Shown: in pieces, positions 1 to 5,456 of the stretch | Layout: every line of letters starts with the position of its first letter | Numbering within the stretch: position 1 is the first letter of the stretch | Assembly: GCA_003157315.1 (NCBI GenBank) | Contig: PMJE01000174.1 | Span: forward strand, 5,196-10,651 | Reading direction: 5' to 3' | Length of the DNA stretch: 5,456 nucleotides | From: Myxococcales bacterium | Lineage (GTDB): Bacteria; Myxococcota; Polyangia; Fen-1088 | Translations under genes and position numbers: made by a program | Notes under the pieces: model-generated | The model's database searches: none | Told to the model about the DNA's origin: nothing | What the model saw: the letters and a program-made list of their open reading frames with translations, nothing else

Positions 1-266
1 GCGATGACGATCACGCCGGCCTGGCGGGCCACCGCGCCGATGGCCTCGGTGCTGGGCCCAGGGATCCTTTCGGCCAGAGCGAAGTTGGCCGCATCCTCGG
101 TCTGGCAAAAATAGGGCGAACGGAAAAGCTCGGGAAAGCACACCACCTGGGCGCCCTGCACGGCTGCATCGCGAATCTTCGCACAGGCGAGGTTGAGGTT
201 TGCTTCTGGCTCAGGCGACATGGCCATTTGGACCAGGCCGACTTTGAAAGGCGATCTTTGCAACAC
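1..266 (-). CDS. aguB: N-carbamoylputrescine amidase-like carbon-nitrogen hydrolase, N-terminal part (gene runs off the left edge)
   Basis: The 88 complete residues match the start of the nitrilase superfamily, AguB branch, which hydrolyses N-carbamoylputrescine to putrescine, CO2 and ammonia in the cytoplasm (agmatine route to polyamines). Visible landmarks are the first beta strand KVGLVQM (about residues 8-14), the motif CFPELFRSPYFCQTED (43-58), in which Glu46 would be the catalytic general base, and the conserved AERIPGPSTE (65-74). The catalytic Lys and Cys lie in the missing part. The start is taken as GTG at 266-264: an in-frame TAG lies four codons upstream, and the next ATGs fall inside or after the first core strand. 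TTG at 263-261 is the alternative, and no convincing Shine-Dalgarno sequence is seen. The gene lies 56 bases downstream of the lipoprotein gene on the same strand. The family is secure; exact substrate is inferred from the FRSPYFCQ signature. Confidence 0.85.
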   Translation of the reverse strand, partial: MLQRSPFKVGLVQMAMSPEPEANLNLACAKIRDAAVQGAQVVCFPELFRSPYFCQTEDAANFALAERIPGPSTEAIGAVARQAGVIVI

Positions 267-322
267 GGGTCGATTCTACCCAGCCGCAGCCCGCCGCCAA
301 GGGCGAAGCGCTATGGAATTGC

Positions 323-1078
323 CTAGACTCCGGTCCCGATGAGCGCTCCGGTTGCGAACGCGCCGGAAGTGGAGGTAACGGTGAAGGTCCAGGTGGCCTG
401 GTTAGTAACCGCGGGGATAAACCTGATGGACATCGTGCAGCTCTGGGTGGGCACGAGGGAAGGAGAGCAGGTGTGCCCGGAGATCACGAACCCATTGCCC
501 AGGGCGCTGGGAACCGTGAGTGCGCCCGAGCTCGCGCCGCCCGCGTTGGTTATGGTCAATGTTTCATCGGCACTCGGGGTATTCACCGCAATCGCCCCGA
601 ACACCAGCGGATTCGGCGTGATGGTCAGGATAGCCGGCTTGGTTGCCGTGGCAGTGATGGGCAGGTTGAACAGGTTGCCCCCTTCCGAGGACGCCGTCAG
701 TAGCCCAGAGTAGGCTCCCGGCAGTCCGGTTGCCGATGGTGCGAAGGTGAGCGTCAACGTGCAAGTCCCAGTTGTCTTCGCTAGCGTTTGCCCGGTGCAG
801 CCATCGTTACCAAGCACGAACGCCGAGTTGTTGCTCGTCACAAAAACACCCATGGCATCAGTACCACCAGTGTTCCTCACCGTGAAGGTCACCGGCGTCC
901 CAACCTCGCCCAGTGCCACAGCTCCCAGATCCGGTCCGCCAGTGATGGTCAGATTGCTCGGCCCGGTCGCCACACCAGTTATCGCCACCGTGGTCGGCAG
1001 CGTCCCAGCCGGCGCGCCAGCGTCAGTCACCGCCAGTACCGCGGTTTTTGTCCCGTCAGTCACCGGCTGGAAGGTCAC
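323..1078 (-). CDS. Downstream piece of the interrupted choice-of-anchor D (ASH) domain lipoprotein gene
   Basis: This open stretch continues the same reading frame as the gene at 1082-2431 after its TGA, so it is the C-terminal part of one original gene and probably not an independent one. It opens in mid-domain with the strand motif SVTFQPV, whose first half lies upstream of the stop. Two complete Ig-like ASH domains follow: about residues 40-146, with the Cys pair C94/C106, and 147-251, with C204/C214. Each has the usual central strand pattern GTCTLTLTFAP or QSCTMSIRFIP. The protein ends in GALIGTGV followed by TAG, a normal end for this domain type. The first possible start, GTG at 1078-1076, has no ribosome binding site and no signal peptide, so the fragment would not be exported if translated alone. 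The role of the intact protein is unknown; ASH domains are structural or adhesive beta-sandwich modules. Confidence 0.6.
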   Translation of the reverse strand: MTFQPVTDGTKTAVLAVTDAGAPAGTLPTTVAITGVATGPSNLTITGGPDLGAVALGEVGTPVTFTVRNTGGTDAMGVFVTSNNSAFVLGNDGCTGQTLAKTTGTCTLTLTFAPSATGLPGAYSGLLTASSEGGNLFNLPITATATKPAILTITPNPLVFGAIAVNTPSADETLTITNAGGASSGALTVPSALGNGFVISGHTCSPSLVPTQSCTMSIRFIPAVTNQATWTFTVTSTSGAFATGALIGTGV

Positions 1079-1099
1079 CGATCACGCGTGCAGGTTCCC
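1079..1099 (-). other. In-frame stop and clustered indel lesion in the lipoprotein gene
   Basis: Reading the minus strand, the frame runs L-L-P-L-G-N-L-H-A-stop-S-V-T-F-Q-P. Other domains of this protein have GTCTIS, GTCTLT or QSCTMS at this point. If one A (1096 or 1095), the C read from position 1086 and the A read from position 1082 are left out, the frame reads G-T-C-T-V-S-V-T-F. That restores both the family consensus and the second Cys of the domain's expected disulfide. The TGA is therefore best explained by three single-base insertions within 15 nt (net one codon). This may be real decay or a local sequence error; the sequence alone cannot separate the two. Confidence 0.75.
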
Positions 1100-2431
1100 A
1101 AGGGGAAGCAGCCCAACCGCGCAGGTCGTGCCGCTCACCACGAACTCCGGATTCGCCGGGGTGATGGCCGCCGTGATGGCGCCGGTAGGCGAGCCTCCCC
1201 CGTTGGCAACCATCACAGTGACGGTGTTCGACTTTCCCGTGGTGGCCGCGACTTGCGGAGCTGCGGGCGCGATTGCCAGCTTGGCTCCAGAAACCACCAC
1301 CGCCGTGATCGAGGTAATCTTGGTCACGCTACCCGCATTACAAATCACCTCGTCACCCGTCTTCGCGCCCGCCGTGGCAGAGCTGAAAGTGAAGCCGAAG
1401 AAGCAGCTCGCGCTCTTCGCAAGTGCTCCGGGTGCCGCCGTCGGGCAGGTGGTCGTGGTCGGGTCCGCCTTGATGCTGCCGGCAGATGATACCGAGCAAA
1501 GCAGGTCAGTCAGCGGGTTCGTCGCGGTGACAGTGACTTTCCCGAACACCGTCGCGCCAACCAGGATCGTGCCCAGGTCGATGTGATCTGTCTGAGTGAA
1601 ATCAGTCGGTGGTGAGCCGACGCCGGTCAGGCTCACCATCACCGACCCCGCAACCACCAGTGTGCCCGCCGCCGGGCCGGTGTGGTCAGGAGTGAATGAC
1701 ACCGATATGGTGCAGGTACCACTCGCTGGCAGCGTCGTGCACGTGCTACCTGCCAACGAAAACGGCGACGGCTGAAGAATCGTCGGAGTCAACGAGGTGG
1801 CCGGTCCCAGGTTGGTCACCGTCACCGAACGCGGCGTCGTGCTGGTCTGTCCAACATCGACACTGCCGAAGTCAAGCGCAGAGGAGTTGACCATCACCAA
1901 CACCTGCGCTGGCCCATCGGGAATGGCCGCATCATGGCCGCTTGAACCGCCCGTACCGCCGCTGCCCAAAGCGCCACCCGAGCCACCCGCACCACTGACT
2001 GTCCCGATGAGGTTGTTGTTCGAATCCACTTGCTTCGGCTCGGCGCAGGTATTCGTGGTTGTGCAGGTCTGCCCAGGGGTACAATCGACGTTGCCCTGGC
2101 ACTGATTGCGGCATTGCTGGTCCACAGCACATATGAGCGGTGTCGGGCAATCGCTGGCGTATAAGCAGTGCGTCTCAATGGTAAGCTGACACACCGTCGA
2201 TTGGTCGGCGGCGACGACGCAACTCTGTCCGGTTGGGCAGTCAACGCTGGTGTGGCAGGCGTCGTGGCACTTGTCCCAGGTGCACACCAGACCCTGGTTG
2301 CAGTCACTGTTGAGTACGCATGAGCCACCCACGTCGACCTTCCCCTCGGGGTTCATCCCCTTGGCGCAACCGGTTGCAAGCCAGATTGAAACGATCATCA
2401 AGTCAAGAAAGCGAATCCACGATGCTGACAT
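1082..2431 (-). CDS. Predicted surface lipoprotein with 16-Cys tandem region and choice-of-anchor D (ASH) domains, truncated by in-frame TGA
   Basis: The 449-residue product starts with a signal peptide (hydrophobic segment about 8-20) ending in LATGC, a lipobox-like site with Cys22 as probable lipid anchor; Ala at -3 is slightly unusual. Residues 38-129 hold 16 cysteines in four four-Cys units (C-x5-C-x5-C-x4/9-C), a small disulfide-rich module common in myxobacterial secreted proteins. A Gly/Ser linker follows (about 147-165). Next come two Ig-like ASH domains (about 178-271 and 273-380) and the first half of a third, cut at residue 449. The domain strand motif is clear at GTCTISVSFTP (238-248). 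ATG at 2431-2429 is a firm start: AAAGGA lies five bases upstream and the signal peptide begins directly. Including the piece at 323-1078, the original gene would encode about 700 residues with five ASH domains. It is probably envelope-exposed and structural or adhesive; no enzymatic motif is seen. The gene is divergent from galM. Confidence 0.85.
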   Translation of the reverse strand: MSASWIRFLDLMIVSIWLATGCAKGMNPEGKVDVGGSCVLNSDCNQGLVCTWDKCHDACHTSVDCPTGQSCVVAADQSTVCQLTIETHCLYASDCPTPLICAVDQQCRNQCQGNVDCTPGQTCTTTNTCAEPKQVDSNNNLIGTVSGAGGSGGALGSGGTGGSSGHDAAIPDGPAQVLVMVNSSALDFGSVDVGQTSTTPRSVTVTNLGPATSLTPTILQPSPFSLAGSTCTTLPASGTCTISVSFTPDHTGPAAGTLVVAGSVMVSLTGVGSPPTDFTQTDHIDLGTILVGATVFGKVTVTATNPLTDLLCSVSSAGSIKADPTTTTCPTAAPGALAKSASCFFGFTFSSATAGAKTGDEVICNAGSVTKITSITAVVVSGAKLAIAPAAPQVAATTGKSNTVTVMVANGGGSPTGAITAAITPANPEFVVSGTTCAVGLLPLGNLHA

Positions 2432-2549
2432 TTCAATCCTTTAAGTTTGTGTTGTTCATCATGAAAAATGTAAAGAGTAAGGTTAGCACGTTTTCGACTA
2501 GGATGGGTCGAACCCGACCGCTAGAGGTCGTGCGAGGCCCGAAACAAGC
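2432..2549. promoter_or_regulatory. Divergent intergenic region, probable promoters of the lipoprotein gene and galM
   Basis: The two flanking genes start away from each other here, so both promoters should lie in these 118 bases. The part next to the lipoprotein gene (about 2432-2500) is strikingly AT-rich against the GC-rich surroundings, as expected for a promoter. I see no pair of -35 and -10 hexamers with good spacing on either strand, so no exact promoter is called. A small perfect hairpin (5-bp stem GGTCG/CGACC, loop AACC) lies at 2506-2519. Confidence 0.4.
2437..2442 (-). promoter_or_regulatory. Ribosome binding site of the lipoprotein gene
   Basis: On the minus strand the sequence reads AAAGGA, then five bases (TTGAA), then the ATG at 2431-2429. 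This is a good Shine-Dalgarno match at normal spacing and fixes the start. The other starts in the window lack a comparable site. Confidence 0.75.
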
Positions 2550-3755
2550 ATGAAAATCCCAGATCCAGCGCACGCTGCTGCCCAGCCTGGCATCGAGTGC
2601 GTGCCCTTTGGCAGGACACCGGACGGAACCGCGGTGGACGTCTACCGCTTGACCAATAGCCACGGTCTCGGCGCGACCATCACCACCTACGGCGGGATCG
2701 TGAGGTCGCTGCTGGTTCCTGATCGTGAGGGCAAGCTGGGCGACATCGTGCTCGGCTACCACAACTTGGCCGGATACCTTGCCAAGAGTCCGTACTTCGG
2801 CTGCCTGGTGGGACGCTACGGCAACCGGATCGCCCGAGGCGAGTTCAAGCTCGACGGCCAGACCTATGCGCTGGCGAAGAACGATGGCGAGAACCACCTG
2901 CATGGTGGCAGGACGGGTTTCGACAAGGTGGTCTGGGCTGCCAAACCACTGCCTAGGCGCGTGGGGAGCCCGCCGGCTATGCCGGCGGCGCACCATCGCG
3001 GGAGGGTGTGGGAACCCTTTGAGGGTTCCCATGTGGATCCTTTGGGGAGCCCGCCGGCCATAAAAGATGACCCCCTCAGCTTGCAGTTGCAGTACCTGAG
3101 CAAGGATGGCGAGGAGGGCTATCCGGGGGCGCTCTCGGTTACCGTCATCTACTCCCTGTCCGATCAGGACGAATTCATCGTCGAGTACTCGGCCTTCACC
3201 GACAAAGCTACCGTGGTCAACCTAACCCATCACAGCTACTTCAATCTCGATGGAGACGCTGGCGACACGCGCGAGCATCTACTGACTATCAACGCGGACT
3301 ATTTCACGCCGGTTGCCGACGGTCTGATTCCGACCGGGGAAGTGCGTCCGGTGGGGCGCACACCTATGGATTTCACCCGGCCCAAGCCGGTCGGCGCGGA
3401 CCTCGCATGCAAAGACCCGCAGCTCATGATCGGTCACGGCTATGACCACAACTGGGTCATCAAACGGGACCGCGACGGATTGTCGCTGGCGGCTCGCCTG
3501 ACCAGCTGCAAGAGCGGCCGGGTGATGGAGATCTTCACTAGCGAGCCGGGCCTGCAGTTCTACGGCGGCGGCCAGCTCGACGGCAGCATCGTGGGCAAGC
3601 AGGGCAGGGTATATGGGCCCTACTCTGGCCTCTGCCTTGAGACCCAGCACTATCCGAACTCGCCCAACCAGGCAGATTTTCCCTCCACCGTGTTGCGCCC
3701 GGGCGAGACCTACCGGAGTCGCACGGTACATCGGTTTTCCATCGCAGAGCGCTAA
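2550..3755 (+). CDS. galM: Aldose 1-epimerase (mutarotase) with an in-frame palindromic-element insertion
   Basis: The enzyme interconverts alpha and beta anomers of aldoses such as glucose and galactose, the entry step of the Leloir pathway. The family signatures are all present in order: GRYGNRIARGEF (88-99), NHLHGG (115-120), SKDGEEGYPG (184-193), NLTHHSYFNL (224-233), GYDHNW (297-302) and LETQHYPNSPN (363-373). By alignment to known mutarotases the substrate-binding and catalytic residues are His118, His228, Asp299 and Glu364 (general base), all intact. No clear signal peptide is seen, so it is probably cytoplasmic. At 401 residues it is longer than the usual 340-350. The excess is residues about 136-171, between GFDKVVWAAKPLP and DDPLSLQLQYLS, encoded by a hairpin-rich repeat element. 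The start ATG has only a weak GAGG 12 bases upstream; homology begins near residue 15, so a later start is not excluded. dnaK follows after 66 bases on the same strand. Confidence 0.95.
   Translation: MKIPDPAHAAAQPGIECVPFGRTPDGTAVDVYRLTNSHGLGATITTYGGIVRSLLVPDREGKLGDIVLGYHNLAGYLAKSPYFGCLVGRYGNRIARGEFKLDGQTYALAKNDGENHLHGGRTGFDKVVWAAKPLPRRVGSPPAMPAAHHRGRVWEPFEGSHVDPLGSPPAIKDDPLSLQLQYLSKDGEEGYPGALSVTVIYSLSDQDEFIVEYSAFTDKATVVNLTHHSYFNLDGDAGDTREHLLTINADYFTPVADGLIPTGEVRPVGRTPMDFTRPKPVGADLACKDPQLMIGHGYDHNWVIKRDRDGLSLAARLTSCKSGRVMEIFTSEPGLQFYGGGQLDGSIVGKQGRVYGPYSGLCLETQHYPNSPNQADFPSTVLRPGETYRSRTVHRFSIAER
2970..2988 (+). repeat. Hairpin 1 of the galM element
   Basis: A perfect 8-bp stem (CCGCCGGC and GCCGGCGG) closes a three-base TAT loop. 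It encodes residues 141-146, PPAMPA. The left arm occurs again at 3051-3058 as part of the direct repeat, so the right arm has two possible pairing partners. Confidence 0.8.
3009..3031 (+). repeat. Hairpin 2 of the galM element
   Basis: A perfect 10-bp stem (TGGGAACCCT and AGGGTTCCCA) closes a three-base TTG loop. It encodes residues 154-161, WEPFEGSH. It has no following T run and lies inside an open gene, so it is not read as a terminator. Confidence 0.85.
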
Positions 3756-3821
3756 TGACGGCGACCGGGCAGCCATGATACCGTTGCCTTCTGCGCGGAT
3801 CTGCGCCTTCAGTACAAGCCC

Positions 3822-5456
3822 ATGGCAGAGAAGGTTATCGGCATAGACCTGGGAACTACCAACTCGTGCGTAGCTGTTCTTGAAGGGATCAGCGCCACGG
3901 TCATCGCCAATCGTGGCGGCTACAAGACCACCCCTTCGGTGGTGGCGATGTCCGAAACCGGGAAGCGTCTGGTGGGCCACATCGCCAAGCGCCAGGCGGT
4001 CACCAACGCCGAGAACACGGCCTACGCGGTCAAGCGCCTCATCGGGCGGCCGTGGACATCGCCAGCGGTGCAGGCGGTGAAGGCGGCGGTACCCTACGGC
4101 CTGGTCGAGGGCCCGCACCAGGACGTTCGCATCAAGCTGCGCGACCAGCTGTTTTCGCCGCCCGAGGTTTCGGCGTACATCCTGCAAGAGATGCGCGCCA
4201 TCGCCGAGGAGTTTCTCGGCCAGTCCATCACCAAGTCGGTTGTCACGGTCCCTGCCTATTTCAACGACGGACAACGGCAGGCAACCAAGGACGCGGGGCG
4301 TATCGCCGGTCTGGACGTCATCCGCATCATCAATGAGCCGACTGCGGCGGCCCTGGCCTATGGCTTTGGCCGGGACGTCGAGGGCAAGGTCGCGGTTTTC
4401 GACCTCGGCGGCGGCACCTTCGACGTTTCATTGCTTGAGATCAGCAATGGCGTGTTCGAGGTGGTGGCCACCGCAGGCGACACATTTCTGGGCGGCGAAG
4501 ACTACGACAAGCGGCTGGTCGACTGGCTGGTCCAGGGTTTTGCCAAAGAGCACCGGGTCGACCTGCGCAGCGACAGCATGGCCTTGCAGCGACTCAAGGA
4601 CGCGGCCGAGAAGGCCAAGTGCGATCTTTCGTCGGTGCGCGAGACCGAGATCAACCTGCCCTTCATCATCTCGACCGGGAAAAACCAAGCCTACCACCTG
4701 CATCGGGTGGTCACGCGCGGCAAGCTGGAGGAGCTGACCCTGGATCTGACCGAGCGGACCATCCAGATCTGCCGTTTGACCATGGAAGATGCAGGCATCA
4801 AGCCGCGGGATCTTGCCGAGGTGGTCCTGGTGGGCGGTATGACCCGCATGCCAAAGGTGCAGGAGCTGGTGGCCGAGTTCTTTGGTCGCGAGCCGTGCAA
4901 GGGGGTGCACCCCGACGAGGTGGTGGCCATGGGCGCGGCCATCCAGGGCGCTGCACTGATCGACGCGGCGGCGGCGCCCGACATGCTACTGCTCGACGTC
5001 ACCCCGCACTCGTTGGGAATCATGGTGGCAGGCGGCTACTTCCACCGCTTGATCGACCGCAACACCACGGTGCCCACCTCGAAGAGCCACGTCTTCACCA
5101 CAGTACGCGACGATCAAACCTCGGTGAAGATCGTGGTCTTCCAGGGCGAATCCGATCGAGCCGAGGAGAACGAGTTGCTGGGCGAGTTCGTGCTTTCCGG
5201 CCTGCGCAAGGCACCCAAGGGCGATGTCGAGGTGGAGGTCACCTTCGAGATCTCGGCCGACGGCATCGTGGGCGTGGCTGCGCGGGACACGGAAACCGGC
5301 ACCGAGCAGCACATCACGGTCACCGCCACCAGCGGGCTGACCGAGGCCGAGATCGAGCGCATGGCCAACGAGAACCAGGAATTCCTGGTGTCGAGCCGAG
5401 CCGAGGAGGAAGTGGAGAAGGAGCGCCAGCGTATCGAGAAGCTGGTGCACGAAGCC
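3822..5456 (+). CDS. dnaK: DnaK/Hsp70 chaperone paralogue, N-terminal 545 residues (gene runs off the right edge)
   Basis: This is an ATP-dependent folding chaperone of the cytoplasm. The ATPase domain (about 1-385) has the phosphate-1 motif GIDLGTTNS (7-15), catalytic Lys71, VPAYFND (about 144-150), [11 protein letters not shown] with Glu172, phosphate-2 DLGGGTFD (194-201) with Thr199, and [10 protein letters not shown] (about 337-346). The interdomain linker is MLLLDVTP (388-395), followed by the beta-sandwich peptide-binding domain (to about 500) and the start of the helical lid ([10 protein letters not shown] onward). The frame is open from ATG 3822 to the window end. No strong Shine-Dalgarno site is seen, but homology starts at residue 3, so the start is firm. 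The peptide-binding arch differs from E. coli DnaK: Met404 is Ala403 here and Ala429 is Val428. The upstream neighbour is galM, not grpE, which with the divergence suggests a specialised paralogue, not the housekeeping copy. Myxococcus SglK is a known example of such a paralogue, but identity with it is not shown. Confidence 0.93.
   Translation, partial: MAEKVIGIDLGTTNSCVAVLEGISATVIANRGGYKTTPSVVAMSETGKRLVGHIAKRQAVTNAENTAYAVKRLIGRPWTSPAVQAVKAAVPYGLVEGPHQDVRIKLRDQLFSPPEVSAYILQEMRAIAEEFLGQSITKSVVTVPAYFNDGQRQATKDAGRIAGLDVIRIINEPTAAALAYGFGRDVEGKVAVFDLGGGTFDVSLLEISNGVFEVVATAGDTFLGGEDYDKRLVDWLVQGFAKEHRVDLRSDSMALQRLKDAAEKAKCDLSSVRETEINLPFIISTGKNQAYHLHRVVTRGKLEELTLDLTERTIQICRLTMEDAGIKPRDLAEVVLVGGMTRMPKVQELVAEFFGREPCKGVHPDEVVAMGAAIQGAALIDAAAAPDMLLLDVTPHSLGIMVAGGYFHRLIDRNTTVPTSKSHVFTTVRDDQTSVKIVVFQGESDRAEENELLGEFVLSGLRKAPKGDVEVEVTFEISADGIVGVAARDTETGTEQHITVTATSGLTEAEIERMANENQEFLVSSRAEEEVEKERQRIEKLVHEA

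Larger units (their letters stand above)
2962..3058 (+). repeat. Putative palindromic repeat element inserted in frame within galM
   Basis: A 16-base direct repeat, TGGGGAGCCCGCCGGC, occurs at 2962-2977 and again at 3043-3058, exactly 81 bases (27 codons) apart and in the same reading frame, so both copies encode GSPPA. Two perfect hairpins lie between the outer edges. The segment falls exactly where the enzyme is longer than its family and has low-complexity composition unlike its flanks. The boundaries are approximate: the extra protein sequence extends from about 2955 to 3063. No transposase is present, so if mobile it would be a non-autonomous REP-like or MITE-like element. A purely local expansion of galM is the alternative. 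Confidence 0.65.

Noticed and set aside
267..322. Possible terminator or promoter between the lipoprotein gene and the amidase gene
   Set aside because: The 56 bases are GC-rich but contain no good stem with a T run and no promoter hexamers on the minus strand.
1082..1084. TGA read as selenocysteine or as programmed readthrough
   Set aside because: The TGA does not align with the missing Cys of the domain, being about two residues off against the other repeats. No SECIS-type hairpin is evident just downstream. The three-indel explanation restores the motif exactly.
747..1586. A 279-codon open frame on the plus strand, opposite the lipoprotein gene
   Set aside because: It is a shadow of the GC-rich minus-strand gene. 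Its product has no recognisable domain, while the minus strand gives repeated ASH domains with conserved Cys pairs.
2501..2520. GGGTCGAACCC-like sequence resembling a tRNA T arm
   Set aside because: No acceptor, D or anticodon arms can be built around it. It is only a short hairpin in a promoter region.
3009..3031. The 10-bp hairpin as a transcription terminator
   Set aside because: It lies in the middle of an intact galM, has no U tract after it and is part of a larger repeat element.
2433..3032. A 199-codon minus-strand open frame from the galM element into the intergenic region
   Set aside because: It is antisense to conserved GalM sequence with no ribosome site or family resemblance.
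3279..4274. A 331-codon open frame on the minus strand across the end of galM and start of dnaK
   Set aside because: It runs antisense through two clearly conserved genes and a gap, and shows no domain of its own. It is a by-product of high GC codon use.

Overview
The window is GC-rich and gene-dense. It looks like chromosome of a Myxococcota-type (deltaproteobacterial) soil or sediment bacterium. The main evidence is a secreted lipoprotein that joins Cys-rich tandem units, a Gly/Ser linker and several immunoglobulin-like 'choice-of-anchor D' (ASH) domains, a style common in Polyangia and Myxococcia. A divergent DnaK paralogue also fits, since myxobacteria carry several. The assignment is inference; no rRNA or other marker gene is present.

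Layout. The left half is on the minus strand. At 1-266 lies the 5' part of a carbon-nitrogen hydrolase of the N-carbamoylputrescine amidase (AguB) type, whose 3' end is outside the window. At 323-2431 lies one large lipoprotein gene, now split by an in-frame TGA at 1082-1084 into an upstream piece (1082-2431) and a downstream piece (323-1078). An AT-rich divergent intergenic region (2432-2549) separates this from the plus-strand half. That half holds an aldose 1-epimerase gene (galM, 2550-3755) and, 66 bases further on, the first 545 codons of an Hsp70/DnaK paralogue (3822 to the window end).

The most notable feature is inside galM. About 100 bases (2962-3058) carry two perfect hairpins bracketed by a 16-base direct repeat. 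They add roughly 36 residues to a loop of the enzyme without breaking the frame. This resembles a palindromic repeat element that has inserted into a gene and is translated, comparable in principle to the Rickettsia palindromic elements. The second notable feature is the lesion in the lipoprotein gene: removing three single bases within 15 nt restores the family's GTCTVSVTF strand motif, so the stop reflects clustered indels (real decay or sequence error) and not a natural gene boundary. The third is the DnaK paralogue, which keeps all ATPase residues but has a changed peptide-binding arch.

The genes do not form an obvious single pathway. AguB belongs to polyamine synthesis, GalM to sugar metabolism and DnaK to protein folding. 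No CRISPR array, tRNA, rRNA, transposase or phage gene is visible.
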